A stretch of DNA of 64,000 nt from the NCBI RefSeq assembly GCF_008271655.1, contig NZ_VKKX01000054.1, forward strand, positions 1-64,000, in the 5' to 3' direction. Below the pieces are notes generated by a model. That model was not told the DNA's origin. It saw only the letters and a list, made by a program, of their open reading frames with translations, and did not search any database. Below are positions 28,792 through 36,802 of the stretch, one piece after another; within the stretch, counting starts at the first letter, position 1; the number at the start of each line of letters is the position of its first letter. The position numbers and the translations under genes are program-made. This DNA is from Gemmobacter caeruleus. Lineage in GTDB: Bacteria; Pseudomonadota; Alphaproteobacteria; Rhodobacterales; Rhodobacteraceae.

Positions 28792-31025
28792 GGCCGGGCG
28801 AACAGCACATCCGACAGGGCGTCGGGCAGGATGGGCTTGGGCAGGATCGGCACCCCCATCCGGGCCGCGCGCTGGCGCATTTCCTCGCTGCGATTGGCGG
28901 TGACCAGCCGCGCGGGCACCGCATCGCCCAGCCGGTCGCGCAGCGCCGCCAGACAATCCAGCCCGTCCATCCCGTCGCCCAGCTGATAGTCGATCAGGCA
29001 GATGTCGGGTTCGACCCCGGTCGCGTCGATCAGCTCCAGCGCCTCTTCGCCCGAGGCGACATCCAGCACCGTGACACCCCATTGTTCCAGCAGTTGCACC
29101 ATGGCGCCCGACAGTTCCGCGTCGTTCTCCACCAGCAGCACCAGCCGGTCCGAGGCCTCGGGGTCGCGTTCGGCGCCGGGGCGGGCGGGGCTTTCGGGCA
29201 GGGGCTGCGCCGGCCCGGTCGCCGGCGGCAGATCGACGGCAAAGCATGACCCCCGCCCCGGCGCCGAGCGCAGGTCCAGCGGGTGCTGCAACAGCGCCGC
29301 CGCACGTTCCACGATGGCAAGGCCCAGCCCCATCCCTTCGGCGGCCGAGGCATGGGCATTCACCCGATGAAATTCGCGAAAGATCAGCGCCTGATCGTCG
29401 GGCGCGATGCCGGGGCCGGAATCGCGCACCTCAAGCCGCCACAGCCCGCCGCGCCGCCGCGCCGCCACCAGCACCGTGCCGCGCGCGGTATAGCGCAGGG
29501 CGTTGGAGATCAGGTTTTGCAGGATACGCCGCAGATAGCTGCGATCCGAGACCACCACCGCCTCGGTCGGGCGGATCACCAGCCGCAGCCCCTTCTTCGC
29601 GGCCATCGGGGTAAATTCGTCGGCCAGTTGCCGAAACAACGGGCCAAGCGCCACGCTGCCCGGCTCCACCGCCGCGCGGCCCGATTCCAGCCGCGAGATA
29701 TCCAGCAGCGCGCCCAGAATTCCCTCGACCGACCCAAGCGCGTTCTGCGCCTTTTCCAGCGTCTTGCGGGCCGGCGCCGACAGCGCGTCATCGCTGAGCG
29801 AGGCCAGAAACAGCTTGGCCGCCGACAGGGGTTGCAAGAGGTCGTGACTGGCCGCCGCCACGAACCGCGCACGCGAGGCATTGGCGCGTTCGGCCAGCGC
29901 CAGCGCATCCTCCAGCTCCAGCGTGCGTTCGGCCACGCGGGCCTCCAGCGTTTCGTTGGTCTTGCTCAGTGCGGCCAGCGCGCTGCGTTCCGAGGTGACA
30001 TCCGACAGCGACATGACAAAGCCGCCATCGGGCAGGCTTTGCGCGAAGATCTCGTAGATCTGCCCGCCCTCGCGCGTGACCTCCATCTGGAACGGATGCC
30101 GCCTGCGGTGGCGCTGCACCCAGTCGGCCAGCCGATAGGGGCCAAGGCCGGAGGGAAAGATGAACTGCCCGCGCACCTGTTCGAACAGGCTGTCGAACTG
30201 CATGCCCTGCCGCAGCCGGGTGCGCGGCAGGGTCAGGAATTCGGCCAGCCTTTCATTCCATCCGAGCAGTTGCAGCCGCGCGTCAAAGATGCAGACCCCC
30301 AGTTGCAGATGTTCAAGCGTGGCGCGCAGCACCGCCGCCTGATCGTCCAGCATGCGGCCCCGCGCCTCGCGTTCGGCGCGGATCAGGTCGGTCACCTCGG
30401 TTTGCAGGATGACGGTGCCGCCATCGCGGGTGCGATGTTCCGAGACCTGCATCCAGCGATCCGGCCCCATGCGCTGCGTCAGGATGAAATGGTGCTGCTC
30501 GTGCCGTTGCAGCCGCATCTCGATCCAGTCTTGCGGGGTCATCCCTTCGGGCAGGCCCAGAAAGGCCGAACCGGCGGCGATGCGCAGGTAATCGGTGAAA
30601 TGCAGGCCCGGCACCAGCCGGTCGCGGATATCTGGCAACAGCGCGTTGAAGCGCGAATTGCACATGACCAGCACATCCTGCGGGTCGAACAGGGCAAAGC
30701 CCTCTTGCACCGTCTCGATCGCGGTGGCGAGGTTTTGCCGCGCCGCCTCGGTCTCGCGGCTGGCTTCGGCCAGACGGGCATTCGTGGCGTTCAGCAGATC
30801 GAGCGTGCGTTCCAGATCGCGGGTGCGTTCGCGGACCTGATCCTCCAGCATGGCGGCGCGCTGGAATTGCGCATAGGCGGCGCCGCGATCCTCGGTCATC
30901 TCCTCGGCATGGCGGATCAGCGCGGCGGCGATGGTCAGCAGTTTCTGGTTTTGCCGCTCGGGCGTGTCCTGCGGATTGATGAGCGACAGCGCGCTGTCGA
31001 GGTCGCGTTCGGCCAGCCCGTTCAT
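28788..31025 (-). CDS. Soluble PAS hybrid histidine kinase
   Basis: A 745-residue hybrid kinase with no membrane helix, so it senses a cytoplasmic signal. A coiled-coil N-terminus (50-105) leads to two PAS-like domains (about 105-215 and 235-345), a second coiled coil, the phospho-acceptor His394 (ASHDLLQPLSAAK), Asn508 in the ATPase N-box, DSGPGIA at 535-541, and a C-terminal receiver domain with Asp679 and Lys730. The HDLLQPL H-box places it with FlhS/ErcS'-like kinases, which act with LuxR regulators on methanol and ethanol oxidation. It is the third gene of an operon after the LuxR regulator and FIST genes. Confidence 0.9.
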   Translation of the reverse strand: MNGLAERDLDSALSLINPQDTPERQNQKLLTIAAALIRHAEEMTEDRGAAYAQFQRAAMLEDQVRERTRDLERTLDLLNATNARLAEASRETEAARQNLATAIETVQEGFALFDPQDVLVMCNSRFNALLPDIRDRLVPGLHFTDYLRIAAGSAFLGLPEGMTPQDWIEMRLQRHEQHHFILTQRMGPDRWMQVSEHRTRDGGTVILQTEVTDLIRAEREARGRMLDDQAAVLRATLEHLQLGVCIFDARLQLLGWNERLAEFLTLPRTRLRQGMQFDSLFEQVRGQFIFPSGLGPYRLADWVQRHRRRHPFQMEVTREGGQIYEIFAQSLPDGGFVMSLSDVTSERSALAALSKTNETLEARVAERTLELEDALALAERANASRARFVAAASHDLLQPLSAAKLFLASLSDDALSAPARKTLEKAQNALGSVEGILGALLDISRLESGRAAVEPGSVALGPLFRQLADEFTPMAAKKGLRLVIRPTEAVVVSDRSYLRRILQNLISNALRYTARGTVLVAARRRGGLWRLEVRDSGPGIAPDDQALIFREFHRVNAHASAAEGMGLGLAIVERAAALLQHPLDLRSAPGRGSCFAVDLPPATGPAQPLPESPARPGAERDPEASDRLVLLVENDAELSGAMVQLLEQWGVTVLDVASGEEALELIDATGVEPDICLIDYQLGDGMDGLDCLAALRDRLGDAVPARLVTANRSEEMRQRAARMGVPILPKPILPDALSDVLFARP

Positions 31026-32191
31026 GCCGCCGCCCCGGGCGGATAGAAGGCAAGGCCGGTCATGGTCTGGTTCACATGCATCGCCCCCACCTGTTCGCCA
31101 TAGGTGGAAAAGCCGGTCACCCCGTGGCGCGCGAGGATGTCGGAGATCTCGCGTCCGCATTGGCGGCCCTCGGCCTCCAGCCGGCGAAAAAAGCAGTCAA
31201 AGCCCAGAATGGCCGCCGGCGCCCCGTCGCGCGACAGGCGGGCCAGTTCCTCGGACAGGTGCCCGGCCATGTCGCGCGATTCCGCCAGCGTCAGGATCAG
31301 CCCCTCGGCAATGGCGGAAAAGAAGATCAGCGATCCGTCCGGTTCGGCGCTCTGAATGGCGCGGGCATGGTGACGGCCGCCCACCCGCACCAGCACCGGA
31401 TGGGTGGCAAAGACAAAGGGTGACAGCAGCTCGGGGCGCAGGCCCAGCAGGCGGGCATATTCCTCGGCGGCGGGTTCGTCATTGATGCGCGCCACAATGC
31501 GATGCGCGGGGTCGGCATGGGTCACCACCATGCGCGCCCGCGTCGGTCGCAGATGATCGAGCGAGAAGGGCCGCACCCGCCCCTGCGACCGCAGCAGCGT
31601 CAGCACCGCCGCATTGCGCAGCACCTTGCCCTGCGCATGGACCAGCGTCTGCCGGAAGGCGCCGCCATCGCCCGCCGATCCGCCGATCACCGGCACGGGG
31701 CCAAGACCGCCCGACAGCGCGGCCATCAGCGCATCTTCCTGCCCCGACAGCCCATCGACCAGCAACACCGCGCATTCATTCGGTTTCTGCGCGGCGCGGT
31801 TGCCCAGATTTTGCCGCGTGCGCAGCAGATCGGCGATCACCTGACGCGGATCCAGCTGATCGAGATCCTCGATCACCAGCTGCGCCACTTCGAACCCGGC
31901 GGCGGGCAGGGCAAAGGCCACGATCTGCCCGTCATCATAACCCCGCCCCGTCAACTCGCCCGAGGTGGTGCAGCCGCTGACCCGGGCGGGGGCAAAGGCA
32001 TGCGCCGCGCGGCGGCACAAGGCGGCGCAATCGGCGGCGGGGCTGACGAACAGAAACACCTGCGCAAAGGGGCCGGGGCCAAGCGCGCGCTGCAACTGGG
32101 CCAAAGCGTCCGGGGCATCGGCTGGGGCGGTGGCGGTCAGCGGCTGACCGGGGCGCGCCGGACGGGCATCGGGGGGGGCGGCGGCATCCAT
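31022..32191 (-). CDS. FIST-domain signal-sensing protein
   Basis: A 389-residue soluble protein with FIST_N and FIST_C domains. Seen are FLFVSPAADCAALCRRAAHAF, VSGCTTSGELTGRGYDDG, GGSAGDGGAF and the C-terminal LGFDCFFRRLEAEG and YGEQVGAMHVNQTMTGLAF blocks. FIST proteins are thought to bind small ligands such as amino acids and to pass the signal to partner kinases. The stop overlaps the hybrid kinase ATG (ATGA), supporting a joint sensory unit. The start at 32191 lies 13 bp from the end of the regulator gene. Confidence 0.9.
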   Translation of the reverse strand: MDAAAPPDARPARPGQPLTATAPADAPDALAQLQRALGPGPFAQVFLFVSPAADCAALCRRAAHAFAPARVSGCTTSGELTGRGYDDGQIVAFALPAAGFEVAQLVIEDLDQLDPRQVIADLLRTRQNLGNRAAQKPNECAVLLVDGLSGQEDALMAALSGGLGPVPVIGGSAGDGGAFRQTLVHAQGKVLRNAAVLTLLRSQGRVRPFSLDHLRPTRARMVVTHADPAHRIVARINDEPAAEEYARLLGLRPELLSPFVFATHPVLVRVGGRHHARAIQSAEPDGSLIFFSAIAEGLILTLAESRDMAGHLSEELARLSRDGAPAAILGFDCFFRRLEAEGRQCGREISDILARHGVTGFSTYGEQVGAMHVNQTMTGLAFYPPGAAA

Positions 32192-32204
32192 CCTGCGGCC
32201 GGGC

Positions 32205-32921
32205 CTATCGCCAGCGCCAGGGTTCGGCGACGGCGCCGGTCGAATGCGCCTCGCGCGCCAGCAGCACCGCCTGGGTGCGGCTATAGACCTCCAGCTTGCG
32301 CATGATCGCGGTGACATGCGCCTTGACCGTGGTTTCGGCGATCGACAGGTCATAGGCGATCTGCTTGTTCATCTTGCCCGCGCAGATCTGTTCCAGGATG
32401 TTGGCCTGCTGGCGCGTCAGCTGGCTCAGCCGGCGGATCGCCTCGTCCTGGGGGGTCATGCCATTGCCCTCGGCCAGGGCGTCACCGCTGCTTTCGGGCA
32501 GGAACACCTCGCCCCGGGCGATGGTGGCAAAGGCCGCGCGGAACATCTCGCGCCGCGAATGCTTGGGCACGAACCCCGCCGCGCCGGCCAGGATGGCAGA
32601 GCGGATGACCCGCGGTTCGTCATTCGACGACACCACCACCACCGGCAGATCGGGCGCGGTCTGGCGCAGGCGCATCAGCCCTTCTAGCCCGTTCACATCG
32701 GGCAGATTGAGATCCAGCACCACCACATCGGGCATCGGGCGGCGCGCCTCGATCCGGGCCAGCGCGGTGGTCAGGCATTCGGCGGTTTCCACCGTCTCGA
32801 TCCCGGCCACGGCCTGCAAGGTCATGGTCAGCGCGTCGCAGAACAGCGGATGGTCATCGACGATCAGCGCCGTATGAAAGGCTTGGGCAGCAGCGGGGCT
32901 GGGGCGTTGCTCGGCGGTCAT
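32205..32921 (-). CDS. LuxR/NarL-family response regulator of alcohol oxidation
   Basis: A 238-residue response regulator. The receiver domain has acidic residues in LIVDDHPLF and the phospho-acceptor Asp70 (VVVLDLNLPDVNG). The C-terminal NarL-type helix-turn-helix reads TRQQANILEQICAGKMNKQIA then AETTVKAHVTAIMRKL. It resembles FlhR of Paracoccus and AgmR/PedR1 of Pseudomonas, regulators of PQQ-dependent alcohol dehydrogenases. The start at 32921 is preferred to 32993, which would read through an operator-like dyad. Such regulators often bind 7-2-7 dyads of 16 bp, the size of the repeated element in this island. Confidence 0.9.
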   Translation of the reverse strand: MTAEQRPSPAAAQAFHTALIVDDHPLFCDALTMTLQAVAGIETVETAECLTTALARIEARRPMPDVVVLDLNLPDVNGLEGLMRLRQTAPDLPVVVVSSNDEPRVIRSAILAGAAGFVPKHSRREMFRAAFATIARGEVFLPESSGDALAEGNGMTPQDEAIRRLSQLTRQQANILEQICAGKMNKQIAYDLSIAETTVKAHVTAIMRKLEVYSRTQAVLLAREAHSTGAVAEPWRWR

Positions 32922-32985
32922 GCGACAGGCTCCGGGTCGGGCAGGCGGTTTCCGCAAGCCTAACAAGCCGGGCAGCAGCACCATA

Positions 32986-33001
32986 TGCTCCATAAGTCGA
33001 A
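32986..33001. promoter_or_regulatory. 16-bp dyad site a (upstream of LuxR-regulator operon)
   Basis: TGCTCCATAAGTCGAA; in the other orientation TTCGACTTATGGAGCA. It lies 65 bp upstream of the regulator start. It is the weakest of the eight copies, keeping GAC and GG but little else, and would suggest autoregulation. Confidence 0.45.
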
Positions 33002-33043
33002 GCCGCAGCGCAGCGAAACCCGCGTACCGATGCCGCGCAGCGA

Positions 33044-33073
33044 AACGGGCGCCCGGTTTCCCGCGCGCCCGTT
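33044..33073 (-). terminator. Terminator after the PQQ alcohol dehydrogenase gene
   Basis: On the minus strand AACGGGCGC (33073-33065) pairs with GCGCCCGTT (33052-33044), 22 bp past the gene stop. The following bases are only TTTCG-like, so the U-run is short. Confidence 0.6.
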
Positions 33074-33094
33074 CCCCGTGTCAGATCATGCCGG

Positions 33095-34861
33095 TCAGTT
33101 GGCGGCGGCCAGCTGCTTGGGCAGGCGGAAGGTCCAGACCGTCGCGCCCTGGTTCAGGTAGTTGACCTTCTTGGCCACCTCGCCCCCCCAGAGCGGCACC
33201 GCCCCGCCCCAGCCCGAGATGACCGAGACATATTGCTCGCCATCCTGTTCCCAGGTGACCGGCTGGCCGACGATGCCCGAGCCGGTCTGGAACGACCACA
33301 GCTTTTCGCCCGTCTCGGCGTCGAAGGCCATGAAATCGCCCTCGGGGTTGCCGGTGAAGACCAGCCCGCCGGCGGTGGACATCACGCCACCCCAAAGCGG
33401 GGCGTCATTCTTGTATTCCCACTTCACTTCGCCGGTATTGGGGTCGATCGCCTTCAGGCTGCCGATGTAATCCTCGAACAGCGGCTTGATGGTGAAGCCG
33501 GCGCCCAGATAGGCCGCGCCCTTCTTGTAGCTGATCGGTTCGTTCCAGATATCCATGCCCCATTCGTTCGAGGGCACATAGAACAGGCCGGTCTTCTGGC
33601 TATAGGCCATCGGCATCCAGTTCTTGCCACCCAGGAAGGACGGCACCGCAAAGACCTGCTGGCCCTTGCCGCCTTCGGCCGCCGCATCCGGCGCGCCGGG
33701 GCGGTTGTCCTCGTTGTAGATCGGGCGGCCGGTCTCGTCGATGCCGCTGGCCCAGGTGATGTTCTTCACAAAGGGATAGGCGGCGACGAACTTGCCGTCT
33801 TCGCGGTTCAGCACATAGAAGAACCCGTTGCGGTCGGCGGTGGCATAGCGCTTGTTGCCGTCCTTGTCGACAAAGCCCACCACCTCGTTCACGCCGTCGA
33901 AATCCCAGCCTTCACGCGGGGTGGTCTGGAAATGCCACTTGATCTCGCCGTTTTCCGGGTCGATGCCCACGCGGCTGGCGGCATAGAGGTTGTCGCCGGT
34001 ATTGCCCTCGACCGGGGTGCCGGCATTGCGCAGATGGCTGTTCCAGGGCGCCGGGTTGCCCGCGCCAAAGACCAGCGTGTTGGTATCGGCGTCGTAAGAC
34101 CCGCCCAGCCAGGTCGCCCCGCCGCCGGTCTTCCACAGATCGCCCGGCCAGGTCGCGTTCAGCGTCCCGGTCATCGTGCTTTCCTTGCCCATATAGGTGC
34201 CCATATGGCCTTCGATCATCGGCCGGGTCCAGACCAGTTCGCCGGTTTCGGCGTTGCGGGCCTGCACTTCGCCGACGATGCCGAATTCACCGCCGGAATT
34301 GCCGGTCACCACCAGCCCGTTCACGATCAGCGGCGCGGCGGTATAGCTGTAGCCTTCCTTGTAATCGGCGATCTTCTTGTTCCATTTCACATCGCCGGTC
34401 TTGAGGTCGAGCGCGACGATCCGCGCGTCCAGCGTGCCGAAATAGATGTTGTTGCCATAGATGGCGCCACCCCGGTTGATCACGTCGCAGCAGGGCAGGA
34501 TGCCTTCGGGCAGGCGGGCATCGTATTGCCACAGTTCCTTGCCGGTCTTCAGGTCGATCGCATACATCCGCGAATAGGATCCGGTGATATACATCACCCC
34601 GTCATGGATCAGCGGCTGGCTTTCCTGCCCGCGCTGCTTTTCCCCGCCCAGCGAAAAGGCCCAGGCCGGGACCAGGTTCTTGACGTTGTCGCGGTTCAGC
34701 GTTTCCAGCGGGCTGAAGCGTTGCAGGCTGCGGCCCATGCCATTGGTCAGCACGTCGCCGGGCGTATCCTGATCGGCCAGCAGATCGGCCTCGGTCACTT
34801 CGGCATGGGCGGCACCCATGCATGCAAAGGCCAACACAGTGGCCAGAACGAAACGGTTCAT
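33095..34861 (-). CDS. exaA: PQQ-dependent alcohol dehydrogenase, ExaA/PedH type, predicted lanthanide enzyme
   Basis: A 588-residue periplasmic quinoprotein that oxidises primary alcohols and passes electrons to a c-type cytochrome. Signal peptide cleaves after AAHA (20). Vicinal Cys124-Cys125 ([10 protein letters not shown]), Glu192, Asn269 (GAGNPAPWN) and catalytic Asp320 are visible. [23 protein letters not shown] and VPLWGG are typical of ethanol-type ExaA/PedE/PedH rather than MxaF/XoxF. Asp322, two residues after the catalytic Asp (WDFDGVNE), is the extra acidic ligand of lanthanide-dependent members; calcium enzymes have Ser or Ala there. A dyad site lies 113 bp upstream. Confidence 0.92.
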   Translation of the reverse strand: MNRFVLATVLAFACMGAAHAEVTEADLLADQDTPGDVLTNGMGRSLQRFSPLETLNRDNVKNLVPAWAFSLGGEKQRGQESQPLIHDGVMYITGSYSRMYAIDLKTGKELWQYDARLPEGILPCCDVINRGGAIYGNNIYFGTLDARIVALDLKTGDVKWNKKIADYKEGYSYTAAPLIVNGLVVTGNSGGEFGIVGEVQARNAETGELVWTRPMIEGHMGTYMGKESTMTGTLNATWPGDLWKTGGGATWLGGSYDADTNTLVFGAGNPAPWNSHLRNAGTPVEGNTGDNLYAASRVGIDPENGEIKWHFQTTPREGWDFDGVNEVVGFVDKDGNKRYATADRNGFFYVLNREDGKFVAAYPFVKNITWASGIDETGRPIYNEDNRPGAPDAAAEGGKGQQVFAVPSFLGGKNWMPMAYSQKTGLFYVPSNEWGMDIWNEPISYKKGAAYLGAGFTIKPLFEDYIGSLKAIDPNTGEVKWEYKNDAPLWGGVMSTAGGLVFTGNPEGDFMAFDAETGEKLWSFQTGSGIVGQPVTWEQDGEQYVSVISGWGGAVPLWGGEVAKKVNYLNQGATVWTFRLPKQLAAAN

Positions 34862-34973
34862 CTTGTTCCTCCTCCCCTTCGGTCCGCGCCCGCCAGGCGA
34901 CCGGGCTGTCAGGCCGGGCGGTCAGGGTGGTGGGCATGGGCCAAGTATCGGCGGGGCACGCGCGGAACGTATA

Positions 34974-34989
34974 TTGTCCATTGGTCTTA
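34974..34989. promoter_or_regulatory. 16-bp dyad site b (upstream of exaA)
   Basis: TTGTCCATTGGTCTTA; in gene orientation TAAGACCAATGGACAA. It lies 113 bp upstream of the alcohol dehydrogenase start. One of eight related sites in the island. Confidence 0.65.
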
Positions 34990-35018
34990 CGACCCGCGCG
35001 CATGGGCGTTCAGCCGGG

Positions 35019-35546
35019 TCAGGACAGTGTCAGATTGGCCAGAAGCCGCGCCGCATCGCGGTCACCGCCCTGGGCCGCGCGGTCCAGCCAGAACCGGGCC
35101 TGCCCGGCATCGCGGGGCACCCCATGTCCTTGCAGCAGGGCAAGGCCATAGTGATAGGCGCCGGTTGCATAGCCCTGCGCGGCGGCCTGCTTGACCCAAT
35201 AGGTTGACCAGGCCGCATCGGGTGCGGTGCCAAGCCCCTGATCATAGGCCTGTGCCAGCAGGATCATCGAGGGCGCGTTGCCCGCCTGGGCGCAAAGCTG
35301 CAAGCCCTTGAATGACGTGGCACTTTCTGCCGCGCCGCCCTTCTGGGTTTCATAGACGACCCAGCACAGGAACCCCGCGCGATCGGGGCGCGCGGCCAGT
35401 TCGGCGGCCAGATGGGCGATGCCGCCCTCCTCGGGGTTCAGGTTCCCCCAACTGTCCGCGCGGGCTTCGCCGCCCGGCATCAGCGCGATGATCGCGGCGG
35501 CCAGCCCCAGACAGGCCGCGCGCGACAGGATCGAAAATCGGGACAT
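35019..35546 (-). CDS. Periplasmic Sel1-repeat protein A
   Basis: A 175-residue exported protein with a signal peptide (cleavage near GEARADSW, about 30) and at least two Sel1/TPR-like repeats (PSMILLAQAYDQGLGTAPDAAWSTYWVKQAAAQGY and ATGAYHYGLALLQGHGVPRDAGQARFWLDRAAQGGD). Sel1 repeats mediate protein-protein contacts. Just after the signal it carries NLNPEEGG, a motif shared with a second Sel1 protein at 36128-36673. Its own dyad site is 59 bp upstream. It may help mature or anchor the dehydrogenase complex; function unknown. Confidence 0.85.
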   Translation of the reverse strand: MSRFSILSRAACLGLAAAIIALMPGGEARADSWGNLNPEEGGIAHLAAELAARPDRAGFLCWVVYETQKGGAAESATSFKGLQLCAQAGNAPSMILLAQAYDQGLGTAPDAAWSTYWVKQAAAQGYATGAYHYGLALLQGHGVPRDAGQARFWLDRAAQGGDRDAARLLANLTLS

Positions 35547-35604
35547 GCTGCTTTCCTCCTCTGCGATGAGGAACAGCCTGACACAACCCGGCAGGGCGCG
35601 GCTC

Positions 35605-35620
35605 TGCGACCTTGGTCGCA
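35605..35620. promoter_or_regulatory. 16-bp dyad site c (upstream of Sel1 protein A)
   Basis: TGCGACCTTGGTCGCA is a perfect 7-2-7 palindrome, the best copy in the island, 59 bp upstream of the gene start. Confidence 0.75.
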
Positions 35621-35641
35621 ATTCCGGCCCGCCGCGCCGCC

Positions 35642-36028
35642 CTATTTCGACACCGAGACAAGATAGCTGACGATGAAATCCTGCACCGTCGGGTCGGTGA
35701 TGCCGACATGGCGCATCTTGGTGCCGGGCACCAGCTCGTCATTGGCCTCCATCCAGGCCTTGAGCGCCCCGGGCGTCCAGACGAATCCCGCACCGGCCAA
35801 CGCCTCGGAATAGGGGTAGCCCTCGAAACTGCCGGCGCGCCGGCCGACCACGCCTTCCAGCAGCGGGCCATAGCTGGCCTTGTCGGCATCGACGGCATGG
35901 CAGCGGTGGCATTCCGCGTCGAACAACTGCCGCCCCGCCGCCACCTTCACGGTCTCGAACGTGTCGGCCAGCGCGGGCGCGGCAAGGGGAGCCGCCACAA
36001 GGGCGGCGGCGATCCAGATGGCTTTCAT
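35642..36028 (-). CDS. Small periplasmic cytochrome c
   Basis: A 128-residue class I cytochrome c. It has a signal peptide (cleavage near PALADTF, residue 21-22), haem attachment motif C40-H-R-C43-H44 and the probable axial Met105 (PGTKMRHVG). It resembles cytochrome c-550 type electron carriers and is a plausible electron acceptor for the quinoprotein dehydrogenase next to it. The start at 36028 gives a proper signal peptide; an upstream in-frame ATG does not. It has its own dyad site 78 bp upstream. Confidence 0.92.
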   Translation of the reverse strand: MKAIWIAAALVAAPLAAPALADTFETVKVAAGRQLFDAECHRCHAVDADKASYGPLLEGVVGRRAGSFEGYPYSEALAGAGFVWTPGALKAWMEANDELVPGTKMRHVGITDPTVQDFIVSYLVSVSK

Positions 36029-36105
36029 GATGCTCTCCGTTCTGACTGTGCCGCGACTGTCGCGCGGCGGGCCGGAAAGCGGGTTGATCGAGGTCAAGCG
36101 CGGTC

Positions 36106-36121
36106 TAGCACTTTGGTCGTA
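36106..36121. promoter_or_regulatory. 16-bp dyad site d (upstream of cytochrome c gene)
   Basis: TAGCACTTTGGTCGTA. The right half GGTCGTA is good; the left half has CAC for GAC. It lies 78 bp upstream of the cytochrome start and just before the stop of Sel1 protein B. Confidence 0.55.
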
Positions 36122-36127
36122 AACGGG

Positions 36128-36673
36128 TCAGGAAACCGGCGCATATTTCCAGTTGTCGGCGTCGGGCGTCACCTCGTCCAGATCGTAATCCGCCGCCTGC
36201 AACCGCCGCGCCACCGGCAGCCCGGCCCGGGCGGCCTCATCCACCAGTGCCCGCCCGCGCGCCTCGTCCTGCGCGACGCCGCGCCCGCGCATCAGATCCA
36301 GCCCATAATTGAACTGCCCGACCGGGTCGCCCGCCTCGGCCGCCTGCCGGTCCCATTCCGCCGCGCCGTCGGAGTCCAGCGGGCCACCCAGCCCGTTATC
36401 CTCCAGCTGGCTCATCCAGGTCATCGCGCCGGTCCAGCCATCATTGGCGCAGGCCTCGAACAGCTCGCGCGCCTCGACATGCCGGCCGGATTTGGTGATG
36501 AAATATCCGCTGGCGCAGGTCGTCATCGAGGTTTCGCCGCGCTCGATGTTGCGCATCATGCGTTCCAGCGTCATTTCCTCGGGGTTCAGATCGCCGCCGC
36601 CTTCGACAGGGTCGGCGGCGGCGGGCAGGGCGGTCACGCCCAACAGCAGCGCCAGTTGCAGCATCTTGCGCAT
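36128..36673 (-). CDS. Periplasmic Sel1-repeat protein B
   Basis: A 181-residue exported protein with a signal peptide (cleavage near LPAAADPV, about 20), then DLNPEEMTLERMM, which echoes the NLNPEE motif of Sel1 protein A, and Sel1-like repeats (GDPVGQFNYGLDLMRGRGVAQDEARGRALVDEAARAGL). A Cys pair (TTCASGYF, EACANDGW) may form a disulfide. It ends KYAPVS. It shares a divergent control region and one dyad site with the binding-protein operon at 36803. Confidence 0.85.
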   Translation of the reverse strand: MRKMLQLALLLGVTALPAAADPVEGGGDLNPEEMTLERMMRNIERGETSMTTCASGYFITKSGRHVEARELFEACANDGWTGAMTWMSQLEDNGLGGPLDSDGAAEWDRQAAEAGDPVGQFNYGLDLMRGRGVAQDEARGRALVDEAARAGLPVARRLQAADYDLDEVTPDADNWKYAPVS

Positions 36674-36740
36674 CTCGATCCTCCTCGATCCGGGTGGCCC
36701 ATCGTAGCACGGCATGGCGTGCCCGTGGCGGGGCAGCGTC

Positions 36741-36756
36741 TAAGACATTGGTCTTA
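36741..36756. promoter_or_regulatory. 16-bp dyad site e (divergent Sel1-B / PQQ-ABC operon)
   Basis: TAAGACATTGGTCTTA, with perfect outer TAAGAC/GTCTTA arms. It lies 68 bp upstream of Sel1 protein B and 47 bp upstream of the PQQ-associated binding-protein gene, so one site could serve both directions. Confidence 0.75.
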
Positions 36757-36802
36757 TTGCTGCGCTATCCCCCCTCTCGCAGTCTGGGGGCGGGAGGACG
36801 AC

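Noticed and set aside
33095-34861. Naming the dehydrogenase xoxF or mxaF
   Set aside because: Its internal motifs and companions (pedF, PQQ-ABC set) match ethanol-type ExaA/PedH enzymes, although the metal signature resembles XoxF.
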